DNA of 64,000 nt, taken from assembly GCA_028386065.3 (NCBI GenBank), contig JAKUCV010001732.1, positions 23,359 through 87,358 of the forward strand, given 5' to 3'. Both the position numbers and the translations under genes were made by a program. Positions within the stretch are counted from its first letter, which is position 1. Each line of letters begins with the position of its first letter. Below the pieces are notes generated by a model, which was not told the DNA's origin, did no database searches, and saw nothing but the letters and a program-made list of their open reading frames with translations. The stretch comes from Turnera subulata. Its lineage: Eukaryota; Streptophyta; Magnoliopsida; Malpighiales; Passifloraceae. Below, piece by piece: positions 22,436 through 34,375 of this stretch.

Positions 22436-23732
22436 TGTAATTAGATTTTGAATGGAAATCATGTTTTTTTGGAACGATTACATAATATGTAATATGATTA
22501 TTAATGGCATCTCATGATGCTTAACAAAGATGCGGTAGGTATATGGTTAATTTATAGTATTACCGACTAATTAATATTTCCTTCTTAAAAACAAGACTAA
22601 TAATTCACTAATAAAAGATAATTGAGTCAAAAATTAATTAATAAAGAATAATAATATATAATAATAAAATAGGGATATTTATTAATAATAAAGTAGGGAT
22701 ATTTTGATAATTTTGCGTGTTTCGCTGTTTTTATTTTTTTGCTGTCTTTGTACTTTTATAAATAATATAAATATAAATATAAATAAGAAGATGAATGTGG
22801 TTGAGAATGCAAGGGTTAGTTGAATAGTCAACGGTGCACAGATAGATACAGTAATTAACAACACTCAACAAACTACCCGACACAGCATTGAAAACTCCAT
22901 CTGCAGACAGCCCATGGCCCTGTTGCAATTCCCTCATCTTGCAGTCATCCCTGCACTGCAAAGCCAACCCAGCACACTTCATTTCATTAATTTCTCCAAC
23001 ATGCGAATGTAGTAGATTCACGTTAAGGGTACGGGTGAAAGATGTAAAGACGACACATGTACTGTAGAATTGGAAGCATCCAGCTCTTCCTAGGAAGATT
23101 TCTTCTAACTTAATGAAACTGATTTTTATAGATTATTGTGCCATGTCCTAATGTGATGCCAATGACGACTTAGAAATAAAAGACAAATTTTATATGCTTT
23201 GCTTTGGTTACACGTACAAACTAGCAAATTAACAAGGATTTTGCACACCCATACATCGCAGATTTTTCTTTTTATTTCTTACGGGAACAAAATGTCTTAA
23301 TAAGTGTAATAACCGAAGTTTGAGCTGTAGTAGATCATCCAAAGCTTTTTAGCAATACAATTCTTAGTAACTCCTAATAATTTCTCCAATAACACATTCT
23401 GAGCACGACTAGCTCCAATCTAGAAGTAGCTATCTGGTTGAATATCCTCAGACCACAATATACACTATCACAGATCATCTCATCAAATTATCACAGTCAA
23501 ATTATCATAGATTAGGAATATATGGCTCGTAAATAATTCTTTAATTTTCCATTCTTGAAGTTCATATCCATGCATATCTTCCTCTTCTCTTCTTCTTCCT
23601 TTCTTTTTTTTTTTTTTTCATATCCATGCATATCTTTAAGCAGTTCACATTTTTCATGGGCAATAATTACTATACCATATGGATGCATTCAATACATTTA
23701 ATACCAGAAACAATGTCCCATAACTCAGTATC
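22436..23732. other. Intergenic region upstream of GRP gene 1
   Basis: AT-rich spacer. A minus-strand stretch near 22860-23010 looks more protein-like than its surroundings (EINEMKCAGLALQCRDDCKM, then ELQQGHGLSADGVFNAVSG before a GTAGTT donor-like site). It could be an orphan exon, but it was not matched to any family. A T/pyrimidine-rich stretch occurs at about 23580-23620. Confidence 0.4.
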
Positions 23733-23745
23733 CCTTTAAAAAGGG
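23733..23745 (+). promoter_or_regulatory. TATA-like core promoter of GRP gene 1
   Basis: CCTTTAAAAAGGG lies about 95 bases before the start codon. The same CTTTAAAAAGGG is at 39083-39094 before the paralogue, about 90 bases from its ATG. Conservation in an otherwise divergent flank supports function. Confidence 0.65.
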
Positions 23746-23833
23746 TAGCCAATGCATCGCACTAGTAGTACTGCAGCAGACACACTGCACCCTAATATTA
23801 CGTATAGTTACGATAACATTAAGAGAGATATAC

Positions 23834-24241
23834 ATGGCGAGGTTTTATTGTGTGATAGTCCTTGCCCTGCTCATTGTTGCTCATGCAACAGCAAGAACAG
23901 AGCCCAAGGACGCTGGCCTTGACGATCAGAAGAACTTTGTTGCATTCGGTGGCGTAGGTGGCTTCGCTGGAGTCGGCGGTGGCCTTGGTGGTGGGGGCGG
24001 GATCGGGGGTGGACTAGGCGGAGGTAGTGGACTTGGTGGAGCTGGAGGCTTGGGTGGGCTTGGTGGAGCCGGTGGCTTGGGGGGCCTTGGTGGAGCTGGA
24101 GGCCTGGGTGGGCTTGGCGGTGGTGGTCTCGGTGGACTTGGAGGCTTGGGTGGGATTGGCGGCGGTAGTGGGATTGGAGGAGGCTTAGGTGGTGGTAGTG
24201 GAGATTGTGCTGATGGCGGTTCTTCTCTCCTTCACCCTTGA
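23834..24241 (+). CDS. Secreted glycine-rich protein 1
   Basis: Intronless 135-residue protein. Residues 1-20 (MARFYCVIVLALLIVAHATA) form a signal peptide with a hydrophobic core and an AxA-type cleavage site, so it is exported to the cell wall or apoplast. A short charged spacer and the motif GLDDQKNF (28-35) follow, then about 80 residues of GGLGG/GGxG repeats, and a C-terminus with a single cysteine (GDCADGG) ending LLHP. It belongs to the cell-wall type of plant glycine-rich proteins, usually structural or matrix components; the precise role is unknown. The start is supported by the signal peptide and upstream TATA-like box, and AATAAA lies at 24338-24343. The paralogue is at 39176, same strand. 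Confidence 0.88.
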   Translation: MARFYCVIVLALLIVAHATARTEPKDAGLDDQKNFVAFGGVGGFAGVGGGLGGGGGIGGGLGGGSGLGGAGGLGGLGGAGGLGGLGGAGGLGGLGGGGLGGLGGLGGIGGGSGIGGGLGGGSGDCADGGSSLLHP

Positions 24242-24337
24242 GATTTCCCTTTTGTGTTGTCCATTTTCGATAGATGATTAATGTATCTTTATGTTGTACT
24301 TTGTTATGCGTTTATTCGAAGTTTGTTTTCCGGGTGT

Positions 24338-24343
24338 AATAAA
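24338..24343 (+). promoter_or_regulatory. Polyadenylation signal of GRP gene 1
   Basis: AATAAA about 97 bases after the stop codon, within GT-rich sequence typical of plant 3' ends. Confidence 0.55.
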
Positions 24344-25784
24344 ATTAGTTCGTTTGTTTTTTCTCAGTTGGTGATCAATAGTAGTAAAAAATTTTGATCA
24401 GTATCTACTTTTAGAAGTTTGAGGAGAGCTTGTGACTGCAATTCTTTACGGCTCCCGATTTCTTTTTTTTCCACTGGATTCTCTCTGCAATGCCTTCAAG
24501 ATGCATTCCTGTACTGATTGGAAATGAATAAATATCATTATCACAATGAACATGAATAAATATGCTTATATCTATACATATATTACCTTTTAGTTTTAGG
24601 CATGATTTTATAGTTTCATGTCAAATTCTACCAATCAGTGGGTTTATAGTTTCTATGTTGTTACTTTGGCACATCACTTGGGGTTGGATGGGTAGCCAAA
24701 GCATAATTAAGTCTCTATGGCTTATTGTTTTGGCTAGTCCTGGTTATTATAACCCCAATGTTGGTGCTCTATGACGGAACATGCACGTTTTAACGTTTTA
24801 TGGTCTGTATGGTTTTTCTTTTTTTAGTAATGCAATCTGCTATGTTTTAGAAAAAAGAAAAAACAAAGGATTGACGGGTTAGTGTTGGCTGAAGCTTGTT
24901 AGGAGAAAAAAAAAACGAGTCTTGGGAACGCAGCACTCTAAGGGCTAGTGGCGCCAACCTTTATGGTTCCAATCATATCATGAGCTAGATTAGTCTGAGC
25001 CTGTTGTTATCTCTTAAAGGCGGATTGGCCCAGGATACCAGTGTGGAAGAAAAAAAATCCTTCACCTAATCTAATCTTCAATGCCAACATCTTACGTCAA
25101 ATTCGTGATGGGTCTCATAATGGGCCGATATGGGTCTATGTGGCAAAGGTCCAAATAGGGCCAGCTGTGGAAAGGTAGTTTGCAGCTGGTTATTTGGGCC
25201 ATGCCCGGCTGCTCTAACTAGTATATGTTATTTTTAATAACGCGGTGGCCAGGACTCGGGAGCAAGGCCGGACCTGGCTCAGAGTCATCTGTCGTTGTCT
25301 ACGGTTCTTGAAATCTCCAGGCATAAATGATAGGCCTAATGATAGGAGTAGGATAGTACTGCTTCCCCAATTGTTCCAAAAAAAAAAAAAAACAATATAG
25401 GGCATTCTTGGCAGTTCCTTAGGCTAATAGTGGTGGATCAGGTCTCATTCATTTAATTTGTTTCAATCCATGTGGAGGATGATGATCAAACTTTTGTTGG
25501 CCAAATCTTCAATAGGAGTAGTGGAGTCCCCCCTCAATTATGTAGCACGCTACCATGGCAAAATGTTTGTTTAGCCATCAATGTTCTCTTTCAAAACTTA
25601 GCTGCGTAACGTTAATAATAATTTTGTTTTGTTGGCTCCTAAAATTTTACTTTGTAAAGCCGAGATATATAGCATTATACGACAAAGGAAAAAAAAAAAA
25701 AGCATTGTTATTGGTTTTACATTATAACTATTATTTTTAGCCCGGTTAAAGCATTATATGTCTTTGATGCTATATTTTTAGTTG
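24344..25784. other. Intergenic, no gene recognised
   Basis: No coding signal. It has an A15 run at about 25379-25393 after a moderately GC-rich stretch (25100-25378), which could be an old retrocopy or SINE tail. No pol III boxes were seen. Confidence 0.4.
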
Positions 25785-28100
25785 GAACTGTTGGAATTTA
25801 GACATGTTCAACAAATAAACATTTTATGCACAATGGAAGAATTAAATAAATAGAAAAGAGAATTTATCTATTTCTATTAGAATGGAGCCCATTAAATCTC
25901 GATTCTGGATCAATCGTTCTTCTGGATCATCGGTGTGTCGATGTTGGTCGGGAATTAAATCACAAGGAAATAATCCACATACCACAACCTAAGAACCCTA
26001 GATTGTATAAAAATAGTTTTTGTGTTTTACTGGACAAACCAGAGGAAGGAGAGAGAGAGAGAGAGAGCATACTATGAAAGAATACAACCCACGTTCTTTT
26101 CTTTTCAATACACTTAGGAATAAACTGACTAACAGTTTTTTTTCCCATAAAATAATATGGACCTGCACTTTACTAAATAGGCCCAGTCTATCATGGGTGT
26201 ACAACCCAATAAATCAATATCTCCCAGTCACACATGATGGACACTACCATCTACATCTTCATAACATTTCATACAGGCAAATAGGTCGTGCGACCAACGT
26301 ACTGGTAAGAACTCTTTATTGTACATCCCTTAGGAGTATACAATAGCTCAAGTAGAGAATTATATTGTAAATCTTTTAAGAATATATAATAGTTCAACTA
26401 GAGTAAGTATGTAAGCTCCCAGATACATTTAGTTGCATTTAAGAGAAACACAAATCTCAATTCTCCATATGTATTCGCAATTATGTTTTACTGAAAAACA
26501 TAAGTGGCCACATTGCAAACACAAAGAAAAATGCAACACTAAATGATCTTCCCTTTTACTCAAAACTCTACATCTTAACTCAGCTGTTTTTCTGACATAC
26601 CCCGATTTGGCCGAATCACTTATGGCCATTCAGAATACAACCAATATAGCAACACCAAGCTATAAGGTTTCAAGTGGTAGTAAAAGGTCCTTAAGGGCGC
26701 TTGTGAGAAACTATTAATAATTTCTCAAGGCTCACATGGTAAGGAAATGAGATCATATTTCTTACTCCTTAATCGGTCACAAAACACACATAGTATGAAT
26801 TCATGTGCCACAGTATTTTCTCCATCCCTCATTGGAGCATATGTCATTAATAATATTGTATAGGTGATAGTTTAAACAAACCTAGTGTTTAACTTGGGTC
26901 CACCACTCTACCGTTTTCCAACAGAACCCTACCTAGCATTTGAACAGACAAGATAAAACATTACTTCGTTTTATCATCGGTCAATCATGACTCACCTCAT
27001 CTTGAACAATATCAAGACGACAATATGTTTTAATTCAGGCTCTTACAGAATAAGTACTCAACTTATTCTTGACTTAAAACTGTTTACCTCTATGACACAC
27101 CTAGTCATAGAGACGGTTACTCGTGTGAGAGAGCTAACCTGTCTGTTAGACATATATTTTGATGAGCTTGACACTAAGACTCTCATCCCTTCATATGAAC
27201 CTAGCATATGTCCACTCATGTACATAACATGTATTCTATATATATGAACGTTTACACAAAACAGCATTGTATAAATCCAATGATTTACCATGAATATAAA
27301 GTTAAAGGAAAAAAAAATAAAATTATTGTATTTAATTCCTACTAAACCTATTTGCTCCATTTGACCAACAAATGAGTCTTTTCAAAAATAGGTTGGTGAC
27401 TTTGTACCAACATATCACTAGTAGGAATATACTTTATATTCACATCCTCATGTGAAATATCAATGTGCTTTTTGTCTTGTTATAGTACCACCAATTCCTC
27501 CCATAGGAATATCACTGCGTGATTATCACAATAGATAATCAATAAGGGAATTATCCCTCATGCATCATCCCTAATGGCTAAACTTTTTTTTTTTTTAGGC
27601 CATACAGTTTTGTACTATAACTGATAGAATTATCAATTCAATTCCTATCATTGACAAGGTGGTAAGACTACACATAGTCCAAGATCACCACTATAGTCAA
27701 CATGCATACAAGCTTTTAAGCAGAACTTATCTCCTTAAAGCTTATAATATAGTTTATCATACTCTTAAATACCAAAGTATTTCCTTGATTGTCATCTAAT
27801 TGTCATATCCAAGATTGAGTCGGTAACTATTTACCATTCCAACAAGATAACCAACATCTTGTCTTGTATACAATAAATTATATAGTAGACTCCTATGACA
27901 TTAGGATAAGGCACATTTGCCAAGCATTATTTGAGTTTGATAACACTATTGTTGGCTCAGGCTCAGGTTATTGCCCTTGATGTATCTATAGGCTTAGAGT
28001 CATGCATACAAAATTCCAAAGATCATAATCCTCAAAGTGTATGCAGTTCCCCCTCCATGTCCTACATTTACAAAAATGAAGGACAACTAAGAGTATAGAT
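25785..28100 (-). mobile_element. Degenerate Copia remnant
   Basis: On the minus strand at about 27360-27560, CDNHAVIFLWEE is followed by KKHIDISHEDVNIKYIPTSD. This matches the end of Copia RNase H (CDN.SAI, KHIDI, YIPT.DQ). Upstream (about 27660-27720), HVDYSGDLG resembles the earlier DADWAGD box. Stops and shifts are numerous. The 1.5 kb below it (25785-27300), starting TTGGAATTTAGACATG and without coding, is probably the degraded 3' LTR, but no partner LTR or target duplication was found. It is a different family from Copia-1 and Copia-2. Confidence 0.6.
26049..26068. repeat. (GA)n microsatellite
   Basis: About ten GA units within the Copia remnant. Confidence 0.85.
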
Positions 28101-29431
28101 ACAAAGAAAATTTTTATAATTTCCAGCCAACAATGTGATGTAAAACCCTACTTTCCATACACTTTCTTACCATAAGCACACATACCATAAAAATGATAAT
28201 TTAATTATGATTTTTCACAAAAATCAGAGATAAAATTAGGGTACAAGTAATGTGTTTTTATGGGTTACTATTGTTGGATGGTCCATATTTTATTAACTTA
28301 AACTCTAAATATATTTTAGCCCAAGATTAAATCATCTAAATAATATTAGGTTAAAACATACATAAAGTCCAAATCAATAAAATACCATACTCTGTTAATT
28401 TAAACTCTAAATATATTTCTAGCCCAGGAATAAATCATCTAACTAACCTTAGGTTTAAAACATATCAAAATCCAAAATTAATAAAATATGAATGGTCTAA
28501 ATTTGGGTGTTCACAGCAGCGTATGGGTTCTGAAGGACCATGCTCCGTGGTTTGTATGAAACCATCCTGCCTGCCTTATACTCAATCAACACAAAGATAC
28601 ACAAGTATTCAACCTAGTTTGTTAATCATCAAAATTAATATTTAATAACTCACTAAATATGGATAATCACATATTAGCATTAATAAGCATATTAAGCCAA
28701 TGTTTAGGTTAACAATCCACGCTTCACCAAATCCCACACCTAAGATTCTTCCCCAAACCAAATAATAGCATGTCCACTGAAACCTCAACAAAAATAAATA
28801 AATAAATAAAAAACACCTCGAGCAAATAATGCCAGTTAAAAAAAATCTCCAAAAGAAGAACACTTAAAGTAATTGATCTCTCAATCCCTAATTTTTTCAA
28901 TTAATCAATCTTCACAGATACACATGCAAGCAAGTTTCTCAGAACACGAAATGAATTAACAAAATCACATGAATAAATAGTTAGGAGAGAAAACAAACAT
29001 GTTAAGTAAGGATGGGAAAGGGAAAAGGAAAAGGAGAGAAGAGAGCCGACAAAGGCCAAAAGCAAATCAACACCGTTCAAAGTGAATAATCGATGAGAAG
29101 AGAGAAACGAATAAATCCACTGCAGAGGGCAAGTGTAAAGTTGCAGCTGAGGGGGCGGAGGTGTGGTCAATATGATGGCTACCTGAGTTATGGTAAAGGA
29201 AATAACGCTGGAAGAAGAGGCGGTAGCGGTGGTGATAGCGTTGGCGGAGGAGAGAACGAGCTTGGGTGCGATTTCATGAAGAGAGAACCAAAGTAAGAAA
29301 GAAAAAAGCAAACGTTTACTTTCGGGTTTTAAATAAAAAAAAATGAGGAAAAACAAAGGAAAAAAATTGTTTCCCAAATAATTCATAATTCGTGTGATGC
29401 TTCCTTCAAAGAAAAACAATTATAACATAAT
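28101..29431. other. Intergenic, no gene recognised
   Basis: AT-rich. Two related blocks containing AACTCTAAATATATTT (about 28295-28345 and 28395-28450) form an imperfect direct repeat of about 100 bp. A GC-richer patch at 29090-29290 with a GT/AG-like context might be an old exon, but no family is recognisable. Confidence 0.4.
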
Positions 29432-29436
29432 ATAAG

Positions 29437-30941
29437 TGTAAGTTTCCCTAAGCTATATGACATTCATATACCAAGCACAACAAGCAGCGGAAGCAAGGAA
29501 ACTTAACCAAGAACCAAGTGGAAGCATGCATAAACCGTATAACAAAATTTACATACCTTGTTCGGTTGAGGTCTTTCACCCAACTGTAGAGCCGAATCAG
29601 ATAGAGCCAGACAAAAGCCTCGCCCCTCTACGGTATCCACACGAACCGTGACCGGCTTGGAATCGTCACACGAATCCAATTCCGAGCTCACCCGAACTGA
29701 TGTGCTAGCAACAAGAAGCGGGTGCTTGTGTTTGTGGTGTTTGTGTTCTTCTTTCTTTCACAAAGAATGAAGAAGCTGAAGGTGAGTGTTTTTCTCAAGG
29801 CTCTCAAGACTCCCAAAACGTTCAGAGAGCACCAAGAGAGGAAGAAGATGATCAGATCATTCACATGCCAAATGAAGACATAGGTTAGTGGAAGTAATGG
29901 CCAACATCTTGGCCCCATCTCCCACTTAATCATGTCAAGACATGATAATGCCTCCACTAAACTTTCCAGCACAACACACACTATAGGGTCTGATCTCTGG
30001 TCAATAATTCAGCTAATTATTATCCCAAAACGACCCTGGTTCAACCATGGTCCAACCACGGTCCAACCACAGTCCAACCACGGTTCAACCACCTGCTCGA
30101 ATCAACGGTTCTATGTGTGTGACCCTATAGGCACTTGTAACGTCCGGCAAATTTTACAATTATTAGCAAAGAGCGGCGTCTAGCAACACATCATTACTAC
30201 CCGAACGACAAGATCAGTACTGATTCTCTATGCCTCGGAACATGTCATCGTCCCTTCGTCCCATTATCTAGATCAAACACGAGACATGGAATATGCCAAT
30301 CTCGTATATGTTTAATCTATGTTTCTTGATCCCCGAGTTAACTGTATAGAACGGAAACCCGTGATATCACCATATCACCCAATCCGAGCATGGCCATGCA
30401 TTTAACAGTTCAACTCTATCAAGAAACCATCCGATAATATACCTATTATATGGATCGGACGAATCCCCTCTTGATCAATCAAAACCCACTACATAATCAT
30501 CATATACCCAATGATTACCCTTATGTCCACCCAGTTACGGGTGACTAGGAATAATATCAAAGCACATGATTCATATGTTGGATACCTTGACGATCTCAGG
30601 TCGGAGGACAATACATCTATAAGAAACACTAATGACATACATATAACATTCCATGTAGTGTTCTTATGTGGGTCGGTCCAGTCCACAAGTTCTCCAACTT
30701 GTACCCGTATGTAGAATTCATATCACATATGCAATTCTCAACATATGCTAGTCTTAATTTATTATTACAACCCATCCGTAATAATAATCGACTAGGAACA
30801 TTTAAGAATATGAAATATTCTAGGGTTATAAGTATGTGCAAGCGTTTATCTCATAAATGATACTTATTGGAATAACCTTAATGTGTATACATGACTACAA
30901 ATAATCATCCATGATTGGCTTTTGGGCATATTACACTAACA
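29437..30941 (-). repeat. Copia-2 3' LTR
   Basis: 1505 bp, TGTAAGTTTCCCTAAGC to ACACTAACA. Compared with the 5' LTR it keeps a segment of about 90 bp (about 30553-30650) that the 5' copy lacks. It carries a run of 11-12 bp GGTCCAACCA(C) units at 30029-30092. Confidence 0.93.
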
Positions 30942-30955
30942 ATCTCCCACTTGCA
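30942..30955 (-). other. Copia-2 polypurine tract
   Basis: Minus strand GTGCAAGTGGGAGAT directly before the LTR start TGTTAGTG. Confidence 0.8.
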
Positions 30956-33900
30956 CTAAAGCCAATCATCCACATATCTCATACATGTGGATCTAGCATG
31001 ACCATCATGCTTACGCTGCATGAGAGGCTCAGTCAAAAGATCTGATACATAGTTCTGAAAAGGAACTTTATACAGCCACAATTATAGGGTCGGCATCTGT
31101 TTCTTGCCTGGAGCTCTTCCAGCAAACAACGCCACATCCAAGACAAAATACATAAACTGATTGCGATATAAAATAATCCCCGTCTGTTTGGAAGCTAGCA
31201 TCTTTGTAACACTTTACAACAAGCCCATTAACGCTTCCGTGAACCAGGAATGCATCCTTAGTGCTTCTCAAGTACTTAAGGATATATAACTGCTGTCCAG
31301 TGACTTTCACCGGGATCAGATTGGCATCTGCTCGTGACACTCAGAGCATTAGCAACATTCGGTCGAGTACATAATATGGCATACATGATAAATCCTATTG
31401 CCGAAGCACAAGGGATCTTACTCATCCGCTCTCTCTCTCTAGTCGTACCAGGACATTGACTCTTTGAGAGAGACATGCCATGTGACATGGGCAATAAAAC
31501 CTTTTAGGAATCTTGCATGCTAAACACCTTTAGCACCCTGTCAACATATGTACTCTGACTTAGCCCGAGAAGCCTTTTGGATCTATCTCTATAGATCTTT
31601 ATACCTAATACTTAGGCAGCTTCTCCTAAGTCCTTCATTGAGAAATTCTTTCCTAACCAAGCCTTTGCAGATTTTAGTGTCGGAATATCATTCCCAATAA
31701 GTAGGATGTCGTCAATACACAACAATAAGAAAACTATAGTGCTCCCACTAACCTTCTTGTAAACACATAAATCATCTTCACTTTTAATGAAACCAAATTC
31801 TTTGATTACATCATTAAACGAAGATTCCAACTCCTAGAAGTCTGCCTTAGTCTACAAATGGACCTTTGCAAATTACATACCAAATCTCATAATCATGGTA
31901 TGCAGCTATAGCCAATAGAATCCGGATGGATTTAACTAGGCGACTGGTGAGAAGGTTTCACCATAGTCAATACTATGAACTTGCTTGAAACCTTTCGCAA
32001 CCAATTGCCCTTTAAAGGTAATCACATTACCATCCATGTCGGTCTTTCACAAAGACCCATTTGCACCCTATAGGTTGTACCCTTTTAGGTGGATCAAGCA
32101 AGGTCCATACCTTGTTTTTCATTCATGGATTCCATTTCCGAATTCATAGGTTCAAGCCACTTCTTGGAGTAAAGACCCGTAATGGTCAGCTGATAGGAAG
32201 TGGGCTCATCCTTACTTATGAGCATCACATCACCGGTATGGGTCACGAGAAATCCATATCTCTCGGGCTCATGCCGAATCCTATCCGACCTACGCGGTCC
32301 ATGTGTTACAGGAACAGGATTCTCGTCCACAACACTTTGTGGTTCCTGTTCTTGTTCCATCTCAGCCTCTTTATCTCGAACTTCTTCGAGTTCTATTATC
32401 CTCCCACTAATTCTTCTAGAAATAGACATTCTTTCTAGAAAAATAGCATTCCGAGCCACAAACACTTTGTGCTCTAAAGGATTATAGAAATGATACTCTT
32501 TAAGATATCATACAAAAGGCAGTTGTCGGATTTAGGGTCGATTTTATCTGATGCTTCACGTCACACGTAAGCCTCACAACCCTAAATCCTCATAAAAGAC
32601 AAATTGGGACGCTTCCCAGTCCATATCTCATATGGTGTCTTTTTTCAACCGAATTAGATGGAACACAGTTAAGGTAAATGCAGCACTCAATAATGCATGT
32701 CCCTAAAAGGAAGAAGGAAGGTCAGCTTGACTCATCATAGAACGAACCATGTCTAACAAGGTTCTGTTCTTCCTTTCGGATTCTCCATACCATGGAGGCA
32801 TACCCGGTGGAGTAAGTTGTGATACTATACCATAACTCTTTAGATAGTCAAGAAAATCTCGGTCTAAGTATTCACCACCTCGATCTTATCGAAGCATCTT
32901 AATACTTTTCCGAGTCGATTCTGTACTTCATTCTTAAATTCGAACTTTTTAAAGGATTCCGACTTGTGTTTCATTAGATACACATAGCCGTATCTACTGA
33001 AGTCATCAGTAAACGTAATGAAGTATCGAAAGCCACCTCTAGCATGTGTAGACATTGGTCCGCATACATCAGTATGTATAAGACCTAGCAAGTCCTAGGC
33101 TCTTCACCTTTACCCGTAAAGGAAGCCTTAGTCATTTTGCCTAATAAACATGACTCACATGTCTCATATGATTCAAAATCAAATGAGTCTAAAATCCAAC
33201 TTTATGGAGTTTAGGAATACGAGTCTCGATTATATGGGCCAAACGACTATGCCAGAGATAGGTTTCACTAGAATCATGTATTCTAACCTTCATCATATTA
33301 ATGTTATAGACAGGCGTTACTAGGTTTAGTACATACAAACCATCGTTTAAAAATGCACCATCATAATCAATTTCATTGAAATAAATAGAACAACAATTGT
33401 TCTTTATTCTCAATAAAACTTTTCTTGTCCATACAAGATACAGAAATCAAATTCCTGCTTATGGTAGGTACATAATAGCAATTGTATAGTTCTAAAACCA
33501 AAATGCTAGGTAAGAATAGATAGAAAATCCCTACGGCTAATGTAGCAATTCTTGCTCCAATACGAGGCGTAGGTCTATCTTATCCTTAGCCAATGTCCCA
33601 CTCTTTCTCAGTTCCTACACATTTCTACAAATGTGAGAACCACATCTGGTATCTAATACCCATGAGGCAGAGGTAGAGATATAAGCCTCTATAACAAAAT
33701 ACCTGAAGCGGAAGTCTCACTTCCCTTTTGCTTCTTTACCTCTTCAAGGTAAACAGGGCAGTTTCACTTCTAATGGCCTGGTTTGTTGCAACGGAAATAA
33801 TTTCTTGCCTTTGCAACATCACTCTTGGGTTTCAGCACATGAGAATAAAAGATGCACATGCACTAAACCTTTTGGTATATTTCTTCTTCTTCTCAAACTT

Positions 33901-34375
33901 TGCTTTTCCTATTTCTTTCTCTAAGGAAACCAAGACCCTCTGGGCTCTCAATGTATATAAACATCTTGAGCACATGAGGTCTAACGAGTGATAACTCAGC
34001 CATTTTGCATTGGAACAATGCCTTAGAGGTCTCGTACCTCCCATGCCTTGCTTGCTCTCCTCAGAGCATTTTCAGGTGTTCGATCATATCGAGCGCCCCC
34101 ATGTTCTCATGTTGCTTCTGAAGCTCAGAGTCCATGGTAATTAGCATAAGGCATGTAATATCCAATGCATCATCAACATGCTTCTTATAAGCATCTCATT
34201 CTGCCCTAAAAGCATTAGGCGTCGGTTCATTAGGAACAGGCCCTTCAAGGACATACAAATTTTTCTTGTTTGAAGACTATCTTCAAAATGTGATGCCACT
34301 CTAGGAAACTATTCCTATTCAGCTTGTCCTACTCAAGGACCAATCGCATAAATAAGTGCTAGTGTTTTGTGCCAT
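30956..34375 (-). pseudogene. Copia-2 gag-pol remnant
   Basis: The start ATG at 34373-34375 (MAQNTST) corresponds to that of Copia-1. The order from there is decayed gag with about 190 bp deleted near 33920; gag-pre-integrase (about 33413-33189, ETYLWHSRLAHIIETRIPKL); integrase (33091-32864, HTDVCGPMSTHARGGFRYFI with catalytic Asp and DDFSRYGYVYLMKHKSE); linker (SDRIRHEPERYGFL, about 32270); RT (31830-31612, LLCIDDILLIGND, where YVDD has become CIDD); and truncated RNase H (31340-31068). It has multiple frameshifts, a deletion of about 100 bp at 31870, and the same RNase H deletion as Copia-1. It supplies the integrase sequence missing in the Copia-1 gap. Confidence 0.88.

Noticed and set aside
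25100..25393. SINE with A-tail
   Set aside because: An A15 run is present, but no pol III A/B boxes or target duplication could be found by eye.
25531..25546. CCTCAATTATGTAGCA shared with the solo LTR at about 20604
   Set aside because: A short isolated match without extended similarity; treated as chance.
28901..29419. 172-aa minus-strand frame
   Set aside because: Hydrophobic and low-complexity with no domain, in AT-rich sequence; probably chance.
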